From Chitinivibrionales bacterium (GTDB lineage: Bacteria > Fibrobacterota > Chitinivibrionia > Chitinivibrionales > JANQEN01): a stretch of 64,000 nucleotides of DNA. Under the pieces are notes generated by a model. That model was given only the letters and a program-made list of their open reading frames with translations. It was not told the origin of the DNA and ran no database searches. Position 1 is the first letter of the stretch, and each line of letters begins with the position of its first letter. The stretch covers positions 171,950 to 235,949 of the forward strand of contig JANQEN010000203.1 in NCBI GenBank assembly GCA_028278335.1, read 5' to 3'. Below are positions 36,326 to 46,514 of the stretch, piece after piece. Position numbers and translations under genes: made by a program.

Positions 36326-37762
36326 TTAAAATATTGAGCCTAAGACAACGAGTAAAGTTATAATACCCCCTACTGCCCAGGAGGTTACATCCTTAACTGC
36401 AAAGAGGACTGGATCGCTGTCAACCATCTCCCGGTTTGCCAGAAACCAAATACGGGTAAGCCAATAAATTAAAAAGGGCCCAATAGCCCAGAGGTACATA
36501 GGTTGAGAGTAAAGAGCAACAGCCTCATTACTGTTAGTGATATAAAGAAAAAAGACCAACACGCTGATAAAGCCACTGGCTATACCACAAATCTGGACAA
36601 GGGGCATATCGCTAACAGTATAACCTCGTCCATCAAGCTTGCTCTTATCAGTGTGACTATAATGTTCTAAATCAATGAATCGTTTTAAAAGAGCCAAACT
36701 GAGAAAGAAAAAGGTTGAAAAGGCAAGGAGCCAAGGAGAGACCGGAACCTCTGCAGCTACACCACCAGCAAAAATTCGCAAAGAGTAGAGGGCAGAGAGC
36801 CCCAATACATCAATGACAATCCGAGACTTTAAGAATAGCGAGTAAATGAGCGATGCAATAGCATAGAGTAGGGTGATATAGAGAAACTCTATTCGCATGG
36901 TAAAAAGCCCCATAGCAATACTTACTATAAAGGCGAGATCCGATAGTACCACACCACCAATGAGCGATATATCACCTGCAGCAAGAGGGCGAAATCGTTT
37001 CTTAGGGTGTTTTCGGTCAGATTCCAGGTCAAAGAAATCATTGACAATGTAGAGTGATGAAGCTGCAAGGCTAAAAACAACAAAAGCCTTTACACAGGAG
37101 ATGACCTTATCAACATCGCTTATTTTGTGAGCCAAAAACAGTGGAATGAGAATAAGGAAGTTTTTTGTCCATTGGTGTGGTCGCAATAGCTTTACATAAG
37201 CACTAATCCCCTTAGAATTCCTAGGAAGTACCGTAACGTCTGAATAGGATTTTTGCACCTCTTTAGTGAATCCCGACACATTAGCAACCACAAAAACCCT
37301 TTTTGATTCATTCCAGATGGGTATATCAGCCCGACTATCACCTATGTAGCTAAAGCTCTTCTCTTTGCAAAACTCCTTTATTTTTGCTAATTTATTAACT
37401 CCCCGGAGATTACCTTCCATGGATGTACCAAAACTGGCTTCAAAAAGATCAAGGTGGGCAGCAATTGACTTAACAATTCGTTGCTCACTGGCAGAGGCTA
37501 AAAGTAGTCTCTTTCCTTCCTTTTTTAACAAAGCTAACTTTTCGAGAAGCGCCCTATTATAGGGAAGCGTTGCTGCATCGGGTTGTACAACATTTGCAAG
37601 TTTAACTTTTAGATAGGCTTTTCCACCCTTGATCAACCAAAGGGGGACTAAAAAGAGAAGAAAAAAATTATGACGGGCAATGAGAAAGATTGATTCCCAC
37701 AGAATATCTGATTGAATCAAGGTGCCGTCCAGATCAACGACAATGACATCTTCCTTTGCCAT
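36326..37762 (-). CDS. HAD-phosphatase / UbiA prenyltransferase fusion
   Basis: The 478-aa protein has an N-terminal HAD domain (D10xD12GT, 'LLLASAS', 'YIGDSRADIPIW' around 139-150) and then a UbiA domain with about eight membrane helices and the metal-diphosphate motif N241-D-x-x-D-x-x-x-D. The basic 'RPHQWTKN' start of the UbiA part resembles decaprenyl-phosphate phosphoribosyl transferase. In mycobacteria that step is followed by a separate phosphatase; here both could be in one chain, making lipid-linked ribose or arabinose. The substrate is inferred only. Confidence 0.85.
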   Translation of the reverse strand: MAKEDVIVVDLDGTLIQSDILWESIFLIARHNFFLLFLVPLWLIKGGKAYLKVKLANVVQPDAATLPYNRALLEKLALLKKEGKRLLLASASEQRIVKSIAAHLDLFEASFGTSMEGNLRGVNKLAKIKEFCKEKSFSYIGDSRADIPIWNESKRVFVVANVSGFTKEVQKSYSDVTVLPRNSKGISAYVKLLRPHQWTKNFLILIPLFLAHKISDVDKVISCVKAFVVFSLAASSLYIVNDFFDLESDRKHPKKRFRPLAAGDISLIGGVVLSDLAFIVSIAMGLFTMRIEFLYITLLYAIASLIYSLFLKSRIVIDVLGLSALYSLRIFAGGVAAEVPVSPWLLAFSTFFFLSLALLKRFIDLEHYSHTDKSKLDGRGYTVSDMPLVQICGIASGFISVLVFFLYITNSNEAVALYSQPMYLWAIGPFLIYWLTRIWFLANREMVDSDPVLFAVKDVTSWAVGGIITLLVVLGSIF

Positions 37763-37764
37763 TT

Positions 37765-39045
37765 CTACTGTTTCCTTCTTTTACGAAGAGAGAACTCCGG
37801 TGCCTCTTTTATACAGGTTCCTAAAATACGCATGGCCCGGGCCATCATCTTCATGGTCTCTTTTCGCAATTTAACCGGTATGGTGCCCACATCATCCCAC
37901 CCTTTTATTGTAAGATCATTGGGATCCTTTGCACAGGATTTCCAGTTTTGAAAGAGCTTTCCCCATTCACTCTTTAAGATACGATGTATTCCCTTTTGAT
38001 GAAAGGGATACCAAAATAGGTCATGATAGATTACGCTGGCCATATATGACCAGGGTGCTAAAAAGGTCTTTAAAGACCATTCCAAAGGTTTCTTTAGTGG
38101 TCCCCAGTAGATTTTGTGTTGCATTCGACTGGCAAAGGTCATCTTTTTGTAGGGGCCGACAAATCCCCAATTCTCCTTACCAGCCTCTTTATCACCAACG
38201 ATTTTAATCTTGCTGATGTCACCGCACCCAAGTTCACGCTCATGGGCAAGGCGAATAAATTTTATTGAGAGCGGGTCAAATCCCATTAGTTTTGCAGCCA
38301 CCGTATCTATCGCAACTTGATCAGCTGATGCAAGGATAACATTCTTTACATGGGGTATCATACAACGTGGACCAGGTCCGTCTCCAGCAAAGGTCCCGTC
38401 CATAACGGCAAATACACCTCGATGGATCTTTTTCTGAATCATCAACAGGTCAACCAATGTTTCATGAATAACAGGGTGTGTCCAGTGCCGTCTTTCGTTG
38501 AGTAAACCACCAAAGGCGTTTTTCATAGCCCCAGTAGTAGTAGTAAAAATATGAGTCTTTACCGTAGGGAGGTGAATAATGCTTTCGCCAATAAAGCGCT
38601 TTGGTATCATAAATCCCTTTGGATAGACATCATTAAGACAGAGAAACTCCTTGGTCAAGTCACCCACGGCATCTTTGATGGAGACCCACTCCTCACCTTC
38701 ATAGAGGTGGATGTTGCGAAGCTTGTGAAGGTCGGTCACATCGACCTGTTTGTTCTCTCGTTCTCCCAGATGAGCATCAATGACCACTGTACGATTATGG
38801 CAGCCATGAATAAGGTTGGGATCATAGCCATCACGTTTCATCGCCCTGATAACCCCCTCCATCTGCCAAGGTGTTGTAGAGCTTCCAGGATAGAAAAAGT
38901 GCCAGCTAATATTAATTTTTAAAGCAGTATCCACATCTTTTGGAAGATGTGTTTGGTATTCGGCAAGGTTAAGGAGCTTCCAATAGTCTTCTAATACTGT
39001 CTGGGGGGATGTTTTTACTACTGCAACCGTTGCTTTGTGAGCCAT
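37765..39045 (-). CDS. DUF362-domain protein
   Basis: The 426-aa soluble protein matches the DUF362 family: 'LKINISWHFFYPGSSTTPWQ' near the start, 'IHLPTVKTHIFTTTTGAMKNAFGG' in the middle and 'ADQVAIDTVAAKLMGFDP' further on. The ferredoxin-type cysteine clusters that some members carry are absent. Function is unknown; gene neighbours in this family are often lipid or polyprenol enzymes. It is 2 nt from the UbiA fusion gene, so the two are co-transcribed. Confidence 0.8.
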   Translation of the reverse strand: MAHKATVAVVKTSPQTVLEDYWKLLNLAEYQTHLPKDVDTALKINISWHFFYPGSSTTPWQMEGVIRAMKRDGYDPNLIHGCHNRTVVIDAHLGERENKQVDVTDLHKLRNIHLYEGEEWVSIKDAVGDLTKEFLCLNDVYPKGFMIPKRFIGESIIHLPTVKTHIFTTTTGAMKNAFGGLLNERRHWTHPVIHETLVDLLMIQKKIHRGVFAVMDGTFAGDGPGPRCMIPHVKNVILASADQVAIDTVAAKLMGFDPLSIKFIRLAHERELGCGDISKIKIVGDKEAGKENWGFVGPYKKMTFASRMQHKIYWGPLKKPLEWSLKTFLAPWSYMASVIYHDLFWYPFHQKGIHRILKSEWGKLFQNWKSCAKDPNDLTIKGWDDVGTIPVKLRKETMKMMARAMRILGTCIKEAPEFSLRKRRKQ

Positions 39046-39124
39046 GTCCTTTTTAAACCCTCTCCTAGGTAAAACTAGTATAGAATTAACAATCTACTCT
39101 AAAAAACCCAAAAAAGTCACTAAT

Positions 39125-41953
39125 TTACAATGAGGTATTACTGTCTTGCCTTGTTGTATCCAGAACTTCCTTCTTGACCATTAGTTGGCTGATAAGAACT
39201 GAAGCCCGCTTGTCATTAGGATGCATGGATTGATATTTATGTAATGTAGCGATTGCACTATCAATAAATCCTGCATCCTCAAAGTTTTTTGCAATCATAG
39301 CATAGGCTTGCCAGGGATCTTCCTCTTGGATAGCAAGCTTCTCGAGCACTGCATTAGCCTTAACTTTCTCACCCTGGATATAGTAAATTCGTGCCTCCTG
39401 CTGGAGGTATTCCTGTCTATTGGGCTCTAATGCCTTGGCCTCATTAAGTTTGTTTAGCGCTTCGTCAAATTTTTTTTGGTCCAAAAGAATCTGCTGTTGC
39501 AGCATGCGCACACGCCAATTCCACGGCATAATGGCGATACACTGGTTTAGCTTTTCCTCAATGATCGGATAATATTGCTTTTCAAGCTCTTCATAGAGCT
39601 TCTTTTGATCAGCCAAATCCTTTTGCATTGCCACAGCAATAGGGTCACCTTTAGCCGCCGTAGTATCTTTTAATTGAAGCTCCAGTTTTTCTATTCTCCC
39701 AGCCTGTTTAACAAGTTTCTGTTGAAGCGTTATAGCAACCTGAATAAAACTTGCCGAATAGTTGGAGACCAATTTTAGGGTTGTCTCGCTAAGAGGGACT
39801 TTGCTGTCTCCCAATCCACGAAAACGATACACTTTGTTAAGAAGAAACATGGTACGCTCTAAATTTACCGCCTTTTCACTGGATACTATATGCGGTAAGC
39901 AGCGGTATACTAAGCCCTGCATTTGTAAATAGGGTCGTAATCCCATGAGATTTTCATTTGAGACTGTCACTGCAAAATAGATCGGTTTCTTCCAATTATT
40001 GGCATCAACAATGTTGACCACCATCTGATCTTGAACTCGTAGTAGCTGTTTAGTGTCTCTTCCGGGAAGTTGTACTGGTATATTGGCCTTCGGCATTTTA
40101 TATTGAACAGACTGTTCTATTGGATTAAGCTTTAGCACCAACCGGCTGGAGATATATTCATCGGTAAAGGATATGGGAACCTTGGGCTCCAACTCCTTAA
40201 GTTGTCGTATATACCAGAGGGTGTTGAGAAGACTTAGGTTTACAATACGTACATCCCGTCGAATTCCCTCTGCTTCCTGTAGAAACCAGAGTGGAAAGGT
40301 ATCGTTGTCGCCATTAGTAAAAAGAATACCATCCTTTTCACAGGACATGAGCAAGTTATAAGCATAATCATAGGGTATCCAGTCGTTTCGACGCATATTC
40401 TCGGTAAAATTTTGTGAGAAGGGTAACGCCGGAGATGCTGCAAACAGTATCACTAAGACCGGTGCCAGCTGTTTACGGTAGAAAAGATTTTTACTTGTAA
40501 AGAGTGCATGGAGAATACATCCAAAGGCAATACCTATCCACATTCCAAAGAACATGAACCCGGAAGTAAAGAAATAGTCACGAATACGGACCTCTCTATG
40601 CTGCAGGGGCATATCACCGTGTCTACCATTTTGTACCCACGCTTCATATTCGCGTTTCATTGGACGAGTTCCATCGGCAAAATTCATATAAAGGACCAAA
40701 ATCACCGACCCAATGAGAAAAAGAAAGATAAGTAGGGTGGCCATTTTTTTATCCCTCTTGTAGAGATAGGACCAACCATAGAGCATTACCATTGTGGGAA
40801 TCAGATAGAGAAAAAGGCGTAAAAAGCCTCCTACCATGCCCCAGTTTTTCACCACTGTATCATTACGATCGGTCCATATGGAGCGACCAAAATGAAAAAA
40901 CTGAGTTAGGTGAAAGCCACCATACCCCATATGCCCATCAATACCAAATTGTTTGTTCCAAGCTCCCAGACGATGAAACATCCTAGTGATCATTGATTCA
41001 GAGCCATACTGTTTTCGTTCTAAAAAGTAGCGAAAGGCTCCCCAATCTATAGAACCCGATTCATCAACCTCTACTACCGGATGGTTTTCGTCAATAATTG
41101 GATTTAAGGCAGATCGAATAGGGATATAAATATGAACCGAGTAACCAACTAAGGCAAAAAAGGCAATCCAAAAGCACAAACGCCACTGTTTTTTAGCCTT
41201 CTTTTCCATGAGTGACATTATCATGGTTATCACAATTGTTATTGGGCCAAGCCAGAAAAATAGAGCCACATTGTAAATAACCGCACCCATCGCCAAACAG
41301 GAAATCCAAAGACGCCAATCCTTCAATTTTGTTTGATCGGAGATCAATACGAATAGGAAGACTGGAATGAGAGCAAGCATTGACATCATGTGGATACCAA
41401 TACCTAAAAAGGCGACATAGGCAAAGAGAATGAGTAGTCTGTCTCGGCTGGGATCTTTACTCTGCGCCCAGACAACTGCAAGCCAGGTACATAATACTAC
41501 CACCAACATAGATGGAATATACACAGAAGCCTCAACAGAGCTAAACCAAAAAGTGTACCCAAAAGCGCAAAAGAATGCACCCACCACTCCCGATAGGTAT
41601 ATGGTGGTTCTCTCCCATTGCTCCTGAGGAGTGCCCATCCAAGAGACCATTGCCCGAACAATAATCAGATATATAAACAGTGAAGTAAAGCTTGCAGCAA
41701 AAATTGAGATTAAATTAATCCGATAGGCCACTTGATTAAAAAAGAAAAAAAGTATAGAAAAGACTCGGCCTAAAAGAACATAGAGAGGATTTCCTGGAGG
41801 ATGAGGAATAGCTAAGGAGTGCGATGCGCCAATATACTCACCACAATCCCAAAAAGCCACGGTCGGGGCTACGGTGATGAGATAGGTCAAAAAGGTAAGT
41901 CCAAAAACCAAAAAACCAAACAATAGGGTGTGTTTTCTATGCTCTTGTTCCAT
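39125..41953 (-). CDS. DUF2723 membrane protein with C-terminal TPR region
   Basis: The 942-aa protein has the DUF2723 signature near the N-terminus ('FWDCGEYIGASHSLAIPHPPGNPLY'), about 12 membrane helices to residue 480, an extracytoplasmic domain, then helical TPR-like repeats (about 780-935). DUF2723 proteins are placed with the protein O-mannosyltransferase-like GT-C enzymes. It may transfer a sugar from a polyprenyl carrier to a surface protein or glycan. It lies in the leftward nusB-DUF2723-DUF362-UbiA run. Confidence 0.88.
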   Translation of the reverse strand: MEQEHRKHTLLFGFLVFGLTFLTYLITVAPTVAFWDCGEYIGASHSLAIPHPPGNPLYVLLGRVFSILFFFFNQVAYRINLISIFAASFTSLFIYLIIVRAMVSWMGTPQEQWERTTIYLSGVVGAFFCAFGYTFWFSSVEASVYIPSMLVVVLCTWLAVVWAQSKDPSRDRLLILFAYVAFLGIGIHMMSMLALIPVFLFVLISDQTKLKDWRLWISCLAMGAVIYNVALFFWLGPITIVITMIMSLMEKKAKKQWRLCFWIAFFALVGYSVHIYIPIRSALNPIIDENHPVVEVDESGSIDWGAFRYFLERKQYGSESMITRMFHRLGAWNKQFGIDGHMGYGGFHLTQFFHFGRSIWTDRNDTVVKNWGMVGGFLRLFLYLIPTMVMLYGWSYLYKRDKKMATLLIFLFLIGSVILVLYMNFADGTRPMKREYEAWVQNGRHGDMPLQHREVRIRDYFFTSGFMFFGMWIGIAFGCILHALFTSKNLFYRKQLAPVLVILFAASPALPFSQNFTENMRRNDWIPYDYAYNLLMSCEKDGILFTNGDNDTFPLWFLQEAEGIRRDVRIVNLSLLNTLWYIRQLKELEPKVPISFTDEYISSRLVLKLNPIEQSVQYKMPKANIPVQLPGRDTKQLLRVQDQMVVNIVDANNWKKPIYFAVTVSNENLMGLRPYLQMQGLVYRCLPHIVSSEKAVNLERTMFLLNKVYRFRGLGDSKVPLSETTLKLVSNYSASFIQVAITLQQKLVKQAGRIEKLELQLKDTTAAKGDPIAVAMQKDLADQKKLYEELEKQYYPIIEEKLNQCIAIMPWNWRVRMLQQQILLDQKKFDEALNKLNEAKALEPNRQEYLQQEARIYYIQGEKVKANAVLEKLAIQEEDPWQAYAMIAKNFEDAGFIDSAIATLHKYQSMHPNDKRASVLISQLMVKKEVLDTTRQDSNTSL

Positions 41954-42004
41954 AGCTTGTTATATCCTTCAGGTCAGAGGTTTGCTTGCTGTTTATTATG
42001 CAGG

Positions 42005-42424
42005 CTACTGTTTAAATTCATTCTGATAGAGTGAATCTAAGACCCCGTTAATAAACTTGCCTGACTCCTCAGCGCCATAGATCTTGGCTAGCTCAACAGC
42101 CTCATCCAAAATGATCTTGTGTGAGAGTTCAGGACAGTATTGCAGCTCGGTCACGGCCAAACGAAGAATATTTCGGTCGATGGTGGCCATTCGGCTGACA
42201 ACCCAATTCTCGGCAAACTTTTGAATGAGGGCGTCAAGATCTTGTAGATTTATCTGCACCTTCTCAACAAGCATTCGAGCATAGGCAGCCATTTTGTCAC
42301 TGACCGACGCTGCGTCTTTTATTGTTTCAAATATGGTTTGGGTATCTTCTCCGGAGCGTAAATCACAGGCATACAAAGCTTGCAATGCCAATATTCGCGC
42401 CTTTCGTTTATTTTTTGTTGTCAT
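42005..42424 (-). CDS. nusB: Transcription antitermination factor NusB
   Basis: The 139-aa all-helical protein starts 'KRKARILALQALYACDL' and contains 'MATIDRNILRLAVTEL' and 'VILDEAVELAKIYG'-like segments, both NusB hallmarks. It binds the boxA RNA with NusE/S10 and supports rRNA antitermination. Its place directly after ribH is common in bacteria. Confidence 0.95.
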   Translation of the reverse strand: MTTKNKRKARILALQALYACDLRSGEDTQTIFETIKDAASVSDKMAAYARMLVEKVQINLQDLDALIQKFAENWVVSRMATIDRNILRLAVTELQYCPELSHKIILDEAVELAKIYGAEESGKFINGVLDSLYQNEFKQ

Positions 42425-42487
42425 TGAACTGTTGGTTGTTTTTTTCTAAAAGTAAACGATTCACATTTGGAAAGTATCAATTTTTAT

Positions 42488-42952
42488 TTAAAGCTTATCC
42501 ATCAGGTTAACCATTTCAATGGCTGAAAGCGCTGCATCAAATCCTTTGTTCCCTGATTTGGTGCCTGCGCGCTCAATTGCCTGCTCAATGGTCTCAGTAG
42601 TGAGTACACCAAAAATTACTGGTTTTGTTGCTTCTAATCCCACCTGAGCAATTCCCTTGGAAACTTCCGCTGCCACATAATCAAAATGGGAAGTAGTTCC
42701 CCGAATGACTGCACCCAAACAAATTACCGCATCATATTTATCGGAATGTGCCAATTTCTTTGCTATAAGGGGAATCTCAAATGAGCCAGGTACCCAAACT
42801 ATCGTAATGTCATCCCGATTAACCTGATGTCGCACCAGACAGTCAATGGCTCCTTCGAGCAGTTTTTTACTGATGAGTTCATTAAAACGACTGGCTATAA
42901 GGGCAAAAGGTTTTCCAGAAGCATCTAATACTCCCTCTATTACGGTTGACAT
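42488..42952 (-). CDS. ribH: 6,7-dimethyl-8-ribityllumazine synthase
   Basis: The 154-aa protein shows the lumazine synthase pattern: '[16 protein letters not shown]', '[16 protein letters not shown]', '[16 protein letters not shown]' and '[15 protein letters not shown]'. It condenses the RibA/RibD product with dihydroxybutanone phosphate, the penultimate step of riboflavin synthesis, and normally forms an icosahedral or pentameric shell. The start overlaps the ribBA end by 13 nt. Confidence 0.96.
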   Translation of the reverse strand: MSTVIEGVLDASGKPFALIASRFNELISKKLLEGAIDCLVRHQVNRDDITIVWVPGSFEIPLIAKKLAHSDKYDAVICLGAVIRGTTSHFDYVAAEVSKGIAQVGLEATKPVIFGVLTTETIEQAIERAGTKSGNKGFDAALSAIEMVNLMDKL

Positions 42953-44160
42953 ATATATCCTCCCTCAATAAGGTGGCCAAGTTTTGTTTTCTTTGCTGAT
43001 AAATATTTCTGATTTTCCTTTTTTGCTTTGATTTGAATTGGTATCCGCTCAACAATCTCAATACCATACCCTTCCAATCCTACAATTTTTCGTGGATTGT
43101 TGGTCATGAGACGAATCTTTTTAACCCCCAAATGGGCAAGAATCTGGGCCCCGATTCCATAATCTCGAAGGTCTGGAGGAAAGCCTAATTCCACATTGGC
43201 TTCAACAGTATCCATACCTTTGTTTTCCTGCAGCTCGTAGGCCTTAAGTTTATTGACAAGGCCGATCCCACGCCCTTCCTGGCGAAGATACAGAATGATT
43301 CCGTTCTCCTTGCTTACCATCTCCATGGCATGACGAAGCTGGTCACCACAATCACATCGCAACGACCCTAAAATATCACCAGTAAAGCACTCAGAATGAA
43401 CACGGACAAGTACCGGTGTATCAGGTGAGACATCTCCCTTTTGCAGAACCACATGTACAGCTTTAGAGAGTTTCTCCTCATAGGCTTTCATGATAAATGG
43501 ACCATATTCTGTGGGAATTTTAACAGCAGTGGCACACTCTACTAAGCTTTCATGAACCGTACGATAACGAATGATGTCGGCTACAGAAATAATCTTGATA
43601 TCATGCTCTTTGGCAAACTCTTTAAGCTGCGGCATTCGCGCCATGGTACCATCTTCATTCATTATTTCGCAAATAACCCCGGAGGGAAATAGTCCAGCTA
43701 GACGGGCCAAGTCAACCGAAGCTTCTGTCTGTCCACAACGGGCCAAGGTGCCCCCCTCTTTTGCCCGGATGGGAAACATATGACCGGGTTTTACAAAATC
43801 AGCTGGTTTGCTTGCTGGATCAACTAAACGCTGAATTGTCTCATTACGATCCGAGGCTGAAATGCCAGTGGTCGTACCTTTCCGTGCTTCTACAGAAACA
43901 GTAAAAGCTGTTTCATAGGGAGAGGTATTATCAGAAACCATCATTGGTATGGCAAGCTCTTCGAGCCGTTCGGCAGTCATCGAGATACAGATGAGCCCCC
44001 GTCCGTTTTTTGCCATAAAATTGACCTTCTCAGCGGTACTTTTTTCCGCAGCAAAGGCAAGATCACCTTCGTTCTCACGGTCCTCATCATCCACAATGAT
44101 AACAAACTTTCCTTGACGATAATCCTCAATAATGCTTTCAATCTCTTTAAACTTTTTCAA
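42940..44160 (-). CDS. ribBA: Bifunctional DHBP synthase / GTP cyclohydrolase II
   Basis: The 406-aa protein joins RibB and RibA. The N-terminal half has '[11 protein letters not shown]', 'GRGLICISM' and '[15 protein letters not shown]'. The C-terminal half has '[11 protein letters not shown]', the zinc ligands in 'LRCDCGDQL' and '[10 protein letters not shown]'. It makes both riboflavin precursors, from ribulose-5-phosphate and GTP. It overlaps ribE by 4 nt and ribH by 13 nt. Confidence 0.97.
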   Translation of the reverse strand: MKKFKEIESIIEDYRQGKFVIIVDDEDRENEGDLAFAAEKSTAEKVNFMAKNGRGLICISMTAERLEELAIPMMVSDNTSPYETAFTVSVEARKGTTTGISASDRNETIQRLVDPASKPADFVKPGHMFPIRAKEGGTLARCGQTEASVDLARLAGLFPSGVICEIMNEDGTMARMPQLKEFAKEHDIKIISVADIIRYRTVHESLVECATAVKIPTEYGPFIMKAYEEKLSKAVHVVLQKGDVSPDTPVLVRVHSECFTGDILGSLRCDCGDQLRHAMEMVSKENGIILYLRQEGRGIGLVNKLKAYELQENKGMDTVEANVELGFPPDLRDYGIGAQILAHLGVKKIRLMTNNPRKIVGLEGYGIEIVERIPIQIKAKKENQKYLSAKKTKLGHLIEGGYICQP

Positions 44161-44831
44161 AATCCACTACGCTCCAATAAAGACATTAAACTATTACTTT
44201 CCCCTGAAGAGGAGCTCGGCTCCCCGCTCCTTGAACCTTGTTGCAAATTGGTTAATTGGTGATAAATATATCGTGCCAACACATCGCACTCAATATTTAC
44301 CTTCTTTCCAACCCCTTTTTCCATTAGGGTGGTCTGTGCTAGAGTATGGGGAATAAGGGATAGTGTAATACAACTCTCATTATACTCGACAATCGTAAGG
44401 CTGATCCCATCAATGGCAACAGATCCCTTGGGTGCCATGAAACGTATCAATTCCTTTGGTACTGCAATAGAAAAAAGGATACTATCACCAACCTTATTTC
44501 GCGATTTGATCTCCCCCACACCATCAACATGACCAAGGACCATATGTCCATCTAAACGTCCCTGAAGTGGAAGTGCTCGCTCAAGATTAACGTTATTCCC
44601 AGAAAATACATTTGAAAGTGTAGTGTGCTTTAAGGTTTCATGAACTGCGGTAAAAGAGAAACAATCACTCCTAATCCTTTCCACCGTTAAACACACACCA
44701 TCGATAGCTATAGAGTCCCCCAGTGAGGCTTTAAAGTTATTTTCCATAACAGCGATACCCAAGGTTACACTCTTGCTTCCCCTCTGAACTGTTTGTATTG
44801 TTCCAATTGTCTCTATAAGTCCAGTAAACAT
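44157..44831 (-). CDS. ribE: Riboflavin synthase (alpha subunit)
   Basis: The 224-aa enzyme has the two lumazine-binding repeats ('MFTGLIETIGTI' at the N-terminus; 'HMVLGHVDGVGEI' opening the second). It dismutates two lumazines to riboflavin. The C-terminus extends about 25 Ser/Gly-rich residues past the usual end ('SGEPSSSSGESN'). The ATGA overlap with ribBA shows coupling. Confidence 0.96.
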   Translation of the reverse strand: MFTGLIETIGTIQTVQRGSKSVTLGIAVMENNFKASLGDSIAIDGVCLTVERIRSDCFSFTAVHETLKHTTLSNVFSGNNVNLERALPLQGRLDGHMVLGHVDGVGEIKSRNKVGDSILFSIAVPKELIRFMAPKGSVAIDGISLTIVEYNESCITLSLIPHTLAQTTLMEKGVGKKVNIECDVLARYIYHQLTNLQQGSRSGEPSSSSGESNSLMSLLERSGF

Positions 44832-44833
44832 AT

Positions 44834-45934
44834 CTATTTCCAGTGTGGCAAACCGGTAATCATATAGTCATTACCAAATTGAGCAGTCTCTAAATCAGCC
44901 AAAGCTATGCTGTTCTTAATAGCCAGTCCCTGTGAAAAATAGAGTCCTTCAACTCCCTGACCAATGATGCTGTTCCCATAAAATATATAAAGCCGGTTAA
45001 CCAGTTTCTCCTCTAATAAAGAGGAGGCTAGTTTTTGTCCTCCTTCAAAAAGAATACTCATAATACCATTCGCATAGGCCATGTTTAAAAATGAGTGTAG
45101 ATGTTGCGTCGTCCTTTTTTTACCCGTGTGCCATATTTCAACACCATCAGGTGCAACATCAATGGTAGGGCTTCTACCTCCTTGACATACTATAATACTT
45201 CTAATGGAATTTGCACTGGATCGAAAATGACTCTTTTTTCCACAGGATGGGCTCGAAGCAAAAACAATTCGAATAGGTGAAACTCCCTTAACGTGGCGAA
45301 CAGTTAAATATGGATTGTCTGCTTTCAAGGTTCCATGACCTATGGCAAGAGCATCGTGTCGTCTACGAAGATCATGCACAAAGGTTCTGCTTTGTATCCC
45401 AGTTATCCATTTTGACATTCCCTGTTTATCAGCAATTCGTCCATCTAAAGTCATTGCAAGCTTTAGTGTGATCCAGGGTGTTTTATTCGCAACTGACCAG
45501 AAAAAATCATCATTTAATTTTTGAGCTTCTCTTTTCAGCAATCCCGTTTGAACAGAAATTCCTTTTCTCCGAAGAAAGGCGATTCCCTTTCCATTGACAA
45601 GTGGATTACTATCCTTTGTAGCAACCACGACTCTACTTAAACCAGCATTAAATATGCTTGTGGTACAGGGAGGTGTCTTACCAAAGTGATGACAGGGCTC
45701 TAAGGTTACGTAAAGAGTAGCACCACGGCAATGCTCTTTTGCCTGTGCGATAGCGCGCTTTTCTGCATGTTTTCCACCATATTTCTCAGTTGAGCCTTCA
45801 CCTACTACCCTATCATTTTTAACAATAATCGCACCAACAGCCGGATTAGGACTTGTACGTCCCTTTACCCGCTCAGCAAGGCTTAAAGCGCGACGCATAT
45901 AGCGTGTATCTTTCTCAGAGAAATTATGTTTCAT
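44834..45934 (-). CDS. ribD: Bifunctional riboflavin deaminase/reductase
   Basis: The 366-aa protein has an N-terminal zinc deaminase ('HAEKRAI' and 'EPCHHFGKTPPC', with both cysteines) and a C-terminal reductase ('TLKLAMTLDGRIA'). It catalyses the second and third steps from GTP. It is the first gene of the leftward rib operon. The leader was searched for an FMN riboswitch and none was recognised. Confidence 0.96.
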   Translation of the reverse strand: MKHNFSEKDTRYMRRALSLAERVKGRTSPNPAVGAIIVKNDRVVGEGSTEKYGGKHAEKRAIAQAKEHCRGATLYVTLEPCHHFGKTPPCTTSIFNAGLSRVVVATKDSNPLVNGKGIAFLRRKGISVQTGLLKREAQKLNDDFFWSVANKTPWITLKLAMTLDGRIADKQGMSKWITGIQSRTFVHDLRRRHDALAIGHGTLKADNPYLTVRHVKGVSPIRIVFASSPSCGKKSHFRSSANSIRSIIVCQGGRSPTIDVAPDGVEIWHTGKKRTTQHLHSFLNMAYANGIMSILFEGGQKLASSLLEEKLVNRLYIFYGNSIIGQGVEGLYFSQGLAIKNSIALADLETAQFGNDYMITGLPHWK

Positions 45935-46265
45935 GTTGTATAAATATAAGCATCAAATTTAAGTATACTTTGTTTATTTATATTAAGATATAAACAGAGT
46001 CTTCTTTAAATAAAAATGTATTGTTGATTTTGCAGGCTTCCTATGCCTCCATCCATTCAAAAGCATCTTTTACGCCCAACCTCTTGATTTAAAAATATAT
46101 CATTATAAAATATATTGAGAGAGCCGAATATTTAACGTGCTTTTTTATAATATTCATGAAAAACCAAATAAAGAACAAATCAAATTTTCTACTACTACGA
46201 GGTTTTGAACGATTAAAAACCTACAATTTAAAGGGGCTCAAGGAGATAGACATTTTTTATATAAA
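45935..46265. other. Gene-free region upstream of ribD
   Basis: This AT-rich stretch should carry the leftward ribD promoter; no convincing hexamer pair was found. An AT-rich hairpin (AGGTTTT / AAAACCT, near 46198-46221) is present but has no U-run. No FMN riboswitch motif is visible. Confidence 0.4.
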
Positions 46266-46472
46266 TTATTGTTTAACTTTTAGTTGCACTAATTGTATAA
46301 TTTGACCGATAACTATAATGATAACCACACCAGTAAAGATTAGGAATATTCCCCAGTAAGGATACTGCGAGGAAAAGGTTACTTCAGTGACAAATAATCG
46401 ATGCAAATGGACACCGGGAAGCTTTGATAAAACTCCGGTGGTATACGAGAGAAATAGAATCACAACCTGCAC
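46266..46472 (-). CDS. Possible small membrane protein
   Basis: A 68-codon frame (GTG start) encodes a hydrophobic N-terminus and a clear C-terminal membrane helix ('GIFLIFTGVVIIIVIGQII'). No family is recognised and there is no ribosome site. It overlaps the candidate promoter of the rightward export operon, which argues against it. Given only as a possibility. Confidence 0.25.
   Translation of the reverse strand: MQVVILFLSYTTGVLSKLPGVHLHRLFVTEVTFSSQYPYWGIFLIFTGVVIIIVIGQIIQLVQLKVKQ
46273..46301 (+). promoter_or_regulatory. Candidate promoter of the second polysaccharide export operon
   Basis: TTAACT (46273-46278, 4 of 6) and a perfect TATAAT (46296-46301) are 17 nt apart. The leader to the Wza-like ATG would be about 207 nt, long enough for post-initiation control, though no JUMPstart element was found. 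Confidence 0.4.
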
Positions 46473-46514
46473 GACCGAAGGTGCTCAATCCAGCTAAGCT
46501 ACCGGTATCAACCT

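Noticed and set aside
46198-46221. Hairpin as terminator
   Set aside because: AT-rich stem AGGTTTT/AAAACCT without a following U-run on either strand.
45935-46265. FMN riboswitch upstream of ribD
   Set aside because: The conserved RFN words (such as the AGGGTGAAATTCC region) are absent on the minus strand; the leader is AT-rich with no matching stems.
46470-46514. JUMPstart/ops element before the second Wza-like gene
   Set aside because: A vague likeness (GCTAAGCTACCGG) but no GGCGGTAG core.
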